Shown here one piece after another: positions 14,712 through 20,593 of a DNA stretch of 20,593 nucleotides. This DNA is from JAHEFX01 sp964614585 (GTDB taxonomy: Bacteria > Actinomycetota > Acidimicrobiia > Spongiisociales > JAENVV01). Location: assembly GCA_964614585.1 (NCBI GenBank), contig CAZTLW010000030.1, forward strand, positions 1-20,593, in the 5' to 3' direction. Numbering within the stretch: the stretch's first letter is position 1; every line of letters begins with the position of its first letter. The translations under genes were made by a program, and so were the position numbers. The notes beneath the pieces are model-generated. The model made no database searches, had not been told where the DNA came from, and was given only the letters and a program-made list of their open reading frames with translations.

Positions 14712-15370
14712 CGGTCGCCGAGCGCCTGTCATCGGTCCGGGAGCGGGTGGCGGCCTCTGCCGCCCGGGCCGGACGGTCGCCCGACGAGGTGTCGATCGTG
14801 GCCGTGTCCAAGGCCCAGCCCGACGACCGGGTTCGAGCCGCCTACGAGGCCGGTCATCGGACCTTCGGGGAGAACCGTGCCCAGGGCCTCGTCGACCACG
14901 TCGACCTGTTGCCGGGCGACGTCGCCTGGCATTTCGTCGGTCGGCTGCAGAGCAACAAGTCGCGGGTGGTTCGGCCACGGGTCACGGCCCTGCACTCCCT
15001 GGATCGGCTCTCCCTGGCGGAGGCCTGGCTCAAGGGACCCGGGTCGCCGCCGCCCGTCTACGTGCAGGTCGACCTGGCGGGGGAGCCCCAGAAGGGGGGC
15101 GTGGCGGCGGACGACGCCGGCATCCTCGTGGAGCGTTGCCGAGGGCTCGGCATCGAGGTCCTGGGACTGATGGTGCTCCCGCCGATCGACGGCGAACCGC
15201 GGCGGTGGTTCGCCGAACTGCGGGAGTTGCGGGACCGCCTCGAGCCGTCCGTGGGTCCCCTGCCGGGCCTCAGCATGGGCATGTCGGCCGACTTCGAGCA
15301 GGCGGTCGAAGAAGGATCAACGGTGATACGGGTGGGAACCACTATCTTTGGCCACCGTCCGCACGGCTGA
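14708..15370 (+). CDS. yggS: YggS-family pyridoxal phosphate homeostasis protein
   Basis: The 220-residue product is a single-domain PLP-binding TIM barrel of the YggS/PLPBP family, which buffers pyridoxal phosphate and affects amino-acid pools; no catalytic reaction is established. Signature segments are IVAVSK with the PLP lysine K35, FGENRAQG, WHFVGRLQSNK, LPGLSMGMSADFEQAVEEGS and VIRVGTTIFG, which holds phosphate. The start ATG 14708 overlaps the pgeF stop; ATG 14699 three codons upstream is also possible. The gene sits in the conserved position before sepF and ends 17 nt before it. Confidence 0.95.
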   Translation: MTVAERLSSVRERVAASAARAGRSPDEVSIVAVSKAQPDDRVRAAYEAGHRTFGENRAQGLVDHVDLLPGDVAWHFVGRLQSNKSRVVRPRVTALHSLDRLSLAEAWLKGPGSPPPVYVQVDLAGEPQKGGVAADDAGILVERCRGLGIEVLGLMVLPPIDGEPRRWFAELRELRDRLEPSVGPLPGLSMGMSADFEQAVEEGSTVIRVGTTIFGHRPHG

Positions 15371-15387
15371 CGCGGGGAAGACGAACG

Positions 15388-15996
15388 ATGTCAATGTGGC
15401 GCAAGACGATGGTGTACCTGGGGCTCGTGGACGAGACCCCACAGGAGGCGGAGGCGCCGCAGGCCGGCGCGCCCGACTTCGGTGCCCAGCCCGAGCCCTA
15501 TCCGCAACCCCAGCCGCTCGCCCCGGTGCCGGACGAGCCGCCGCCCAGCGGACCACCCGAGCGCCGGGTCGTGACGAGTGGACTCGGTCAGGTCGAGGGC
15601 CGCCGGGTCGAACCGCCGTCGGGCGCCCGCCGTGGTCCCATCGCCCCGGTGCGCGACGTCGAGGCGTCGGCCGAGGGTGCCACCGTCCGGCCGGTCCAGT
15701 CCCTCGACCGACAGGCGGAGGTCATCGAGCCGTTCACCTTCGAGGACGCCAAGCAGCTTGCCGACCACATCCGCGAGCGCACCCCGGTCGTGCTGAACCT
15801 CCGCGACGTCGACCCCGACCTCGTCCGCCGCATCATCGACTTCTCCACCGGCCTGACCTACGCCCTCGACGGATCGATGCGCAAGATCGGCACGGCCGTC
15901 ATCCTCGTCCTCCCGCCGCGCGTGACGCTCGGCCGGGAGGAGAAGCGTCGCCTGGCGTCCATGGGGCTGTACGAGCTCGAGATCGAAGCCCGGTGA
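15388..15996 (+). CDS. sepF: Cell division protein SepF
   Basis: The 202-residue product has an N-terminal amphipathic membrane-targeting helix (MSMWRKTMVYLGL), a long Pro/Glu/Gln-rich linker (about 15-105) and a C-terminal SepF domain (about 112-198) with FEDAKQLADHIRERTPVVLNL, FSTGLTYALDGSMRKIG and AVILVLPPRVTL. SepF polymerises on the membrane and anchors FtsZ by its C-terminal peptide; in actinobacteria without FtsA it is the main membrane tether. The start ATG 15388 has GGGGAAG at 15374-15380. The stop overlaps yggT (GTGA). Confidence 0.94.
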   Translation: MSMWRKTMVYLGLVDETPQEAEAPQAGAPDFGAQPEPYPQPQPLAPVPDEPPPSGPPERRVVTSGLGQVEGRRVEPPSGARRGPIAPVRDVEASAEGATVRPVQSLDRQAEVIEPFTFEDAKQLADHIRERTPVVLNLRDVDPDLVRRIIDFSTGLTYALDGSMRKIGTAVILVLPPRVTLGREEKRRLASMGLYELEIEAR

Positions 15997-16253
15997 GCCT
16001 CACCGGCATCCTGGGCACGATCCTCGAGCTGTACGGCTGGGTGATCCTCGCCGCCATCCTCCTGTCGTGGTTCCAGGTCCCGTCCGACCACCCCGTTGGT
16101 GCGATCAAACGTGGGCTGTCCGCCGTGACGGAGCCGCTGCTGCGCCCGATCCGGCGGGTGCTTCCCCCGGTCCGCATCGGCGGGGCAGGCCTCGACCTCT
16201 CCCCGCTGGTCCTGCTCCTGGCCGTACGTCTGGCCGCCAGTTTCCTGACCTGA
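15993..16253 (+). CDS. yggT: YggT-family small membrane protein
   Basis: The 86-residue product has two hydrophobic helices (about 5-27 and 66-85) flanking the conserved cytoplasmic segment TEPLLRPIRRVLPP, then LDLSPLVLLL. This is one YggT repeat, the form found between sepF and divIVA in many Gram-positive bacteria. Its function is not firmly known; position suggests a role in division or membrane organisation. The start is GTG 15993, overlapping the sepF stop. It ends at the strong ribosome binding site of divIVA. Confidence 0.88.
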   Translation: MSLTGILGTILELYGWVILAAILLSWFQVPSDHPVGAIKRGLSAVTEPLLRPIRRVLPPVRIGGAGLDLSPLVLLLAVRLAASFLT

Positions 16254-16263
16254 GGAGGTACTC

Positions 16264-16944
16264 GTGCCGTTGAGCCCCAAGGACGTCGAGCAGAAGACCT
16301 TCAACGCCTCGTTCCGGGGGTATGCCGAGGACGAGGTCGACTCGTTCCTCGAGGAGATCATCGCCTCGATCGAGGAGTACCAGCAGATGGTCCGCGAGCG
16401 CGACGCCAAGATCGCCGAGCTGGAGGCGGGTCTGGTGATGGCCCCGATCGCCCCTGCCCCCGCAGTGGTCCCGGAGCCCGAACCCGAACCCGAACCCGAG
16501 CCCCGGCCGGAGCCGCCGCCTCCGCCTCCGCCGCCCGCCCCGGTGTCGGCCGTCGACGAGTCGGCGGTCTCGCGGGCGCTCATCGTTGCGCAACGGACGG
16601 CCGACGAGTTGGTCGACGAGGCCAATCGGGAGGCCGAGGAGATCCTCGAGCAGGCGCGTCGCCAGGCCCGGGAGCTCGAGGAGGCGGATGCGGAACACCG
16701 CGAGGCGCTGATGGACGGGTACCGACGGCTCCGGGGCGAGTTGGCGACCCTGCGCAATCGCATGGGCGACTCGTTCAGCACCACCGAGGCCACCTTCAAG
16801 TCGCTCGAGGTGGAGATCGACGAGTTCCTCGCCCGCGACGTACCCGATCGGGCCCCCAACCCGAGCGAGGTGGCGGAGATCGCCGCCGAGGCGGAGACCT
16901 CGGCCACCGAGGCCGCCGAGCGACGGCCGTGGGAGCGGGGCTGA
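16264..16944 (+). CDS. divIVA: DivIVA/Wag31-type polar organiser
   Basis: The 226-residue product starts with the DivIVA lipid-binding domain (LSPKDVEQKTFNASFRGYAEDEVDSFLEEI, about 4-34 in outline) followed by a coiled coil to about 55. A Pro/Glu linker (about 60-97, with E-P repeats and a run of prolines) leads to a second coiled coil (about 100-185) and an acidic Ala/Glu tail. Wag31-like proteins mark curved membrane and direct polar growth or septum placement in actinobacteria. The start is GTG 16264, preceded by AGGAGGT ending 5 nt upstream. It is the last + strand gene of the cluster. Confidence 0.92.
   Translation: MPLSPKDVEQKTFNASFRGYAEDEVDSFLEEIIASIEEYQQMVRERDAKIAELEAGLVMAPIAPAPAVVPEPEPEPEPEPRPEPPPPPPPPAPVSAVDESAVSRALIVAQRTADELVDEANREAEEILEQARRQARELEEADAEHREALMDGYRRLRGELATLRNRMGDSFSTTEATFKSLEVEIDEFLARDVPDRAPNPSEVAEIAAEAETSATEAAERRPWERG
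16474..16503 (+). repeat. Tandem GARCCC hexamer inside divIVA
   Basis: Five copies of a GAACCC/GAGCCC hexamer run in frame and encode a Glu-Pro repeat from E71 to P80 in the DivIVA linker, followed by a proline run. Being in frame, copy-number change would alter only linker length. Confidence 0.8.
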
Positions 16945-16950
16945 GCGCAC

Positions 16951-16967
16951 GGGCGCCTGGCGGCGCC
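16951..16967. terminator. Possible bidirectional terminator hairpin between divIVA and ileS
   Basis: GGCGCC (16952-16957), a TGGC loop and GGCGCC (16962-16967) make a perfect 6-bp G/C stem just after the divIVA stop and before the convergent ileS stop. There is no T-tract on either strand, so it is a candidate by position only. Confidence 0.4.
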
Positions 16968-16969
16968 GT

Positions 16970-16994
16970 ACCGAGTTCCGAGTACCGAGTACTC
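16970..16994. repeat. Short heptamer tandem repeat with hairpin potential
   Basis: ACCGAGT, TCCGAGT and ACCGAGT follow each other at 16970-16990. The last copy with following bases forms GAGTAC-CGA-GTACTC (16980-16994), a 6-bp stem reaching into the ileS stop codon. It fills most of the 48-nt gap between the convergent genes. Confidence 0.65.
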
Positions 16995-19900
16995 AGACCC
17001 GGGTGACCGCGAGGGTCGCCTCGTGGCCCACCAGGTCGACCTCGGTGCCGGCGCCATCCTCCTCGATCGACACCGCCAGCACCTCTCCCGCGATGAGGTC
17101 GGCATGGTCCGTGAAGGCGGCTCGGACGGCCGGGTCGGACGACGACCAGTGGACCCGTACCCGGTCGGTGACGTCGAGGGCCGTCTCCCGGCGCAGGCGC
17201 TGGAGGGCCGCGACGAGCTCGCGGGCGACCCCCTCGACGACCAGGGCGTCGTCGAGCTCCGTGTCGATGGCGACGCTGAGGTCCCGGCCGGTGGCCACGA
17301 CGACCTCGCCTCGGGGCTCGCGGCTCACCACGACGTCGTCGGCGCCGATCTCGTGCCCGGCCACGGTCACCGTCCCGCCGTCCAGCAGCGCCGTGATGGC
17401 GGCTCCGTCGAGCGCGGCGAGTTCGGCGGCCACCGCCTTCACGTCGGCGCCGAGCCGGGGGCCGAGCACCTTGAAGTCGGGCTTGCAGGTGAGGTCGACG
17501 ACGGCGGCCTCGTCGGCGGAGACGACCACGGTCCCGACGTTGAGTTCCTCCGCGATGAGGTCGACGTGGCCCTCGACCGCCCGGCGGACCGCCGGGTCGG
17601 CAGTGAGCACCGTCAACCGGCCGAGTGGCTGGCGGACTCGCAGTTCGTGGGTCTTGCGCAGCCCGTGCCCGAGGCGGACGACCTCGCGGACGCTGCGCAT
17701 GGCGGACTCGAGTTCGGGGTCGATCATCGACCCATCTGGCTCGGGCCAGTCGGCCAGGTGCACCGAGTCGGCGGCGTCGGGGTCGTGGGCGACGACGAGG
17801 CCTTGGTACAGCTGCTCGGTGACGAAGGGGAGGACGGGCGCCAGCACCTGGGAGAAGGTGACCAGGGCCTCGTAGAGGGTGGCGAACGCCGACAACTCGT
17901 CCGACGTCGGCGCGTCGTCGGCCCGGCTCCGCCAGAACCGCCGGCGACTCCGCCGGATGTACCAGTTGGTGAGGTCGTCGATGAAGGCCAGGGTCGGCGT
18001 GATGACGTTGTAGAGGTAGTAGCCCTCCATCTCGGCGTTGACCCGGGTGATGAGGCTTTGGAGGACCGAGAGCAGCCAGCGGTCGAGTTCGGGTCGCTCG
18101 GCGACGGGCGGCGCCTGTCGGAGGTCCTCGAGCCCGAGCCCGTCGGCCTCGGCGTAGGTGGTGAAGAACGAGTACGCGTTCCAGAGCGGCAGCAGCACGG
18201 TCCGGACGACGTCGCGCACGCCGTCCTCGGAGAAGCGCAACGGCTCGGCCCGCACGACGGGGGAGTCGATGAGGTAGGCGCGCAGGGCGTCCGCCCCGTG
18301 GGCGGCGAGGACCACCTGGGGGTCGGGGTAGTTCTGGAGGCGCTTGGACATCTTGCGCCCGTCCTCGGCGAGGATCATCCCGAAGACGATGCAGTTGCGG
18401 AACGGCTCGGAGTCGAACAGCAGACCGGCGAGGACGACGAGGGTGTAGAACCAGCCGCGGGTCTGGTCGAGGCCCTCGGAGATGAAGTTGGCGGGGAACC
18501 GCTCGCCGAACTCGTCGACGTGCTCGAACGGGTAGTGGAGTTGGGCGTAGGGCATCGCCCCCGACTCGAACCAGCAGTCGAGCACCTCGGGCACCCGGGA
18601 AGCGGTGGCGCCGCACGCGACCCCGTCCTCGTGGGGACAGGGGAAGGTGACGGGGTCCACGAAGTGGCGGTGGAGGTCGTCGACCCGGACGCCCGAGAGG
18701 GCCTCCAGTTCATCGATGCTGCCGACACAGGTGAAGTGGCCGTTGGGGCACTCCCAGACGGGGATGCACGAGCCCCAATACCGATTGCGGGAGATGGCCC
18801 AGTCCCGGGCACCCTCGAGCCACTTCCCGAACCGGTTCTCGCCCACCTTCTGGGGGACCCAGTGGATGCGCTCGTTGAGCTCGACCAGCCGGTCGCGATG
18901 GTCCTCGACCTTCACGAACCAGGTGGGGATGGCCTTGTAGATCAGCGGCGTGCTGGTCCGCCAGCAGAAGGGGTACGAGTGGCGGATGGTCCCCTCGGAC
19001 AGCAGCCGACCTGACGCCCGGAGGAGCCGGAGCAGGTCGCGATCGGCTTCCTTCACGTTCTGGCCGGCGACGTCGGGGACGTCGTCGGTGAAGCGGCCCT
19101 CGGCGTCGACCGGGTCGACGAGGACGTCGAGGCCGGCTGCCTGCAGGGCGAGGAAGTCGGCCTCGCCGTAGGCGGGCGCCATGTGGACGAGTCCCGTGCC
19201 CTCCTCGGTGGTGACGTCGTCGGAGAGGATCACCCGGAACGCCCCCCGGTCGCGCTCGTGTCCGAAGTAGTCGAAGGGCGGGTCGTAGGGCACGCCGACG
19301 AGGTCGGTCCCGGTGGCCGTGGCGACGACTCTCGCCTCGTCGCCGAGCACGTCGGCCACGAGTGTCTCGGCCACCCAGGCATGGCCGCCGTCGGTCGCCA
19401 CCCGGGCGTAGGTGAGGTCCTCGCCCACGGCCACGGCGAGGTTCGACGGCAGCGTCCACGGCGTCGTGGTCCAGATGAGCAGGTCGTCACCCATTCGGGC
19501 CGGCCCGTGGTCCTCGAGGACCGGAAGCCGGACGACGATGGAGGGGTCGTCGACCTCGCGGTAGTCCAGGTTGGCCTCGAAGTTCGACAGCGGCGTGGTG
19601 GCACCCCACGAGTAGGGGAGCACCTTGAAGTCCTGGTAGACGAGGCCCTTGTCCCACAGCGCCTTGAAGACCCACCAGACCGACTCCATGAAGTCGAGGT
19701 CCATGGTCTTGTAGTCGTTGGCGAAGTCGACCCAGCGGCCCATCCGCTCGGTGACGATCTCCCAGTCCTCGGTGGTCTGTTGGACCATCGCCCGGCACGC
19801 CTCGTTGTACTTGTCGATGCCGAACGCATCGATCTGACGGGGGCCCGAGATCCCCAGTTCCTTCTCGACGGCCATCTCGACGGGGAGGCCGTGGGTGTCC

Positions 19901-20160
19901 CACCCGAACCGGCGCTCGATCCGGTGGCCGCGCATGGTCCAGTAGCGGGGGACGATGTCCTTGACGATGCCGGCGAGGATGTGCCCGTAGTGGGGGCTGC
20001 CCGAGGCGAACGGTGGGCCGTCGTAGAAGGTGTAGGCCCGGTCCTCGGGACGCTCGTCCACCGACCGTCGGAATGCCTCGATCCGTCGCCAGAGGTCGAG
20101 CACCTCCTCTTCGGCGGCGGGCAGGTCGGTTGGTGGCGTCACGCGGCGGAACGTCGGCAT
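16993..20160 (-). CDS. ileS: Isoleucyl-tRNA synthetase, type 2 (eukaryote-like)
   Basis: This 1055-residue class I synthetase charges tRNA-Ile. From the ATG at 20160 it shows the HIGH motif as H57-Y-G-H60, a CP1 editing domain (LLIWTTTPWTLPSNLAVAVG), WAISRNRYWGSCIPVW, FISEGLDQTRGWFYTL and the KMSKS motif as K603-M-S-K-R607 in the form KMSKRLQNYPDP. The length, KMSKR and a C-terminal domain with CKPDFKVLGPRLG (the DUF5915-type end) mark the type 2, eukaryote-like form. A GTG 13 codons upstream (20199) is in frame but has no ribosome binding site. The gene converges on divIVA; in many Gram-positive genomes ileS follows divIVA in the same direction. Confidence 0.95.
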   Translation of the reverse strand: MPTFRRVTPPTDLPAAEEEVLDLWRRIEAFRRSVDERPEDRAYTFYDGPPFASGSPHYGHILAGIVKDIVPRYWTMRGHRIERRFGWDTHGLPVEMAVEKELGISGPRQIDAFGIDKYNEACRAMVQQTTEDWEIVTERMGRWVDFANDYKTMDLDFMESVWWVFKALWDKGLVYQDFKVLPYSWGATTPLSNFEANLDYREVDDPSIVVRLPVLEDHGPARMGDDLLIWTTTPWTLPSNLAVAVGEDLTYARVATDGGHAWVAETLVADVLGDEARVVATATGTDLVGVPYDPPFDYFGHERDRGAFRVILSDDVTTEEGTGLVHMAPAYGEADFLALQAAGLDVLVDPVDAEGRFTDDVPDVAGQNVKEADRDLLRLLRASGRLLSEGTIRHSYPFCWRTSTPLIYKAIPTWFVKVEDHRDRLVELNERIHWVPQKVGENRFGKWLEGARDWAISRNRYWGSCIPVWECPNGHFTCVGSIDELEALSGVRVDDLHRHFVDPVTFPCPHEDGVACGATASRVPEVLDCWFESGAMPYAQLHYPFEHVDEFGERFPANFISEGLDQTRGWFYTLVVLAGLLFDSEPFRNCIVFGMILAEDGRKMSKRLQNYPDPQVVLAAHGADALRAYLIDSPVVRAEPLRFSEDGVRDVVRTVLLPLWNAYSFFTTYAEADGLGLEDLRQAPPVAERPELDRWLLSVLQSLITRVNAEMEGYYLYNVITPTLAFIDDLTNWYIRRSRRRFWRSRADDAPTSDELSAFATLYEALVTFSQVLAPVLPFVTEQLYQGLVVAHDPDAADSVHLADWPEPDGSMIDPELESAMRSVREVVRLGHGLRKTHELRVRQPLGRLTVLTADPAVRRAVEGHVDLIAEELNVGTVVVSADEAAVVDLTCKPDFKVLGPRLGADVKAVAAELAALDGAAITALLDGGTVTVAGHEIGADDVVVSREPRGEVVVATGRDLSVAIDTELDDALVVEGVARELVAALQRLRRETALDVTDRVRVHWSSSDPAVRAAFTDHADLIAGEVLAVSIEEDGAGTEVDLVGHEATLAVTRV

Positions 20161-20242
20161 GGTCTCGTTGGTCGGGGTGGCGCATCGTACCGGGGGCACC
20201 GCACTGGGCCGCCGCTAGTTTCGGCGAGGACGGGAGGTGGCC
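20161..20242. promoter_or_regulatory. Divergent intergenic region between ileS and a membrane protein gene
   Basis: This 82-nt gap must hold promoters for both genes. On the - strand TACGAT (complement of 20184-20189) fits a -10 for ileS, giving a very short 5' leader. On the + strand TAGTTT (20216-20221) is a weaker candidate. No good -35 is seen for either. No T-box sequence (TGGNACCGCG) is present on the ileS strand. Confidence 0.25.
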
Positions 20243-20593
20243 ATGACGGTGCAGGCGGCGACCCGATCGGTCCGACGGGCCGAGGCGGTCCGCTGGGTCG
20301 CGGTGGGGCTGGTGGTGGTGTCGGCGATCATCTACCTGCTGATCGGGCTCGGGGTGCTCGACGTCGGCGGGTTGGACTCCGGCGAGCGAATGGCGTTCGG
20401 CCTCATCGCCGGGACTGCGTTCGCCCTGGGGGCCTTCATGCTGGCCCGGGCCGAGAAGCGGGTGATGTTCGTGTTGGCGGCGCTCGGCATGGCCTTCGTC
20501 ATCTGGGCGTACTTCGACATCGCCCCGGACCGCGATCCGGCATACGAGACCTGGGGCATCGTCCTGCGGGTGATCCAGTTCCCGACCCTGGCC
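20243..20593 (+). CDS. Predicted membrane protein of unknown function (3' end outside window)
   Basis: The frame is open for 117 codons and runs off the window. It has a basic N terminus (about 1-17) and hydrophobic segments at about 17-39, 49-68 and 74-91, with a fourth starting near 103. A charged loop DIAPDRDPAYETWG lies between the third and fourth. GGGAGG at 20232-20237 is a good ribosome binding site, 5 nt before the ATG, and G/C-ending codons match its neighbours. I do not recognise the family; nothing visible gives a function. It is divergent from ileS. Confidence 0.75.
   Translation, partial: MTVQAATRSVRRAEAVRWVAVGLVVVSAIIYLLIGLGVLDVGGLDSGERMAFGLIAGTAFALGAFMLARAEKRVMFVLAALGMAFVIWAYFDIAPDRDPAYETWGIVLRVIQFPTLA

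Noticed and set aside
17023..19014. Long + strand frame (663 codons) opposite ileS
   Set aside because: The - strand encodes a complete type 2 IleRS here; the + frame is a compositional shadow without domains.
20243..20593. DoxX-like or other named membrane family for the last gene
   Set aside because: Only hydrophobic pattern is visible and the gene is cut by the window end; no family motif supports a name.

Overview
The window is almost entirely one division-and-cell-wall (dcw) gene cluster from a high-GC actinobacterium. The gene set argues for this: an actinobacterial-type FtsZ (signature GEGGGTGTGGAP), no ftsA, SepF, YggT and a DivIVA/Wag31-type protein downstream of ftsZ, and GTG starts with GGAGG-like ribosome binding sites. 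My best guess is a lineage near the Acidimicrobiia, probably known from a metagenome assembly; that placement is inference.

Layout. Positions 1-106 do not belong with the rest: they are A/T-rich and encode the last 34 residues of an MraY from a different, low-GC bacterium. A poly-A stretch (about 107-141) leads abruptly into GC-rich sequence with a promoter and MraZ-type TGGGN boxes. Then, all on the + strand, come mraZ, rsmH, ftsL, ftsI, murE, mraY, murD, ftsW, murG, murC, murB, ftsQ, ftsZ, pgeF, yggS, sepF, yggT and divIVA (216-16944). Most junctions overlap by 4 nt (ATGA or GTGA), so the block is probably transcribed and translated as a coupled unit. Gaps of 85-115 nt occur only before rsmH, ftsI and ftsZ. 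A large ileS (type 2 isoleucyl-tRNA synthetase) follows on the - strand, convergent with divIVA. A divergent, truncated membrane-protein gene ends the window.

How the genes work together. MurB, MurC, MurD and MurE make UDP-MurNAc and add L-Ala, D-Glu and (from its DNPR motif) meso-diaminopimelate. MraY and MurG make lipid I and lipid II, and FtsW with FtsI polymerise and cross-link septal peptidoglycan. FtsQ and FtsL are the bitopic divisome regulators, FtsZ makes the ring, SepF anchors it, and DivIVA organises the pole. MraZ and RsmH regulate the operon and modify 16S rRNA. MurF, which normally sits between murE and mraY, is absent here.

The most interesting points are: the foreign mraY tail (probable chimeric junction); leaders before rsmH and ftsI in which a G-run Shine-Dalgarno can be sequestered by either of two upstream C-runs; the missing murF; a changed HHH motif in MraY; and a promoter-like palindrome before ftsZ. 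I found no mobile element, CRISPR array, tRNA or rRNA gene and no clearly undescribed system.
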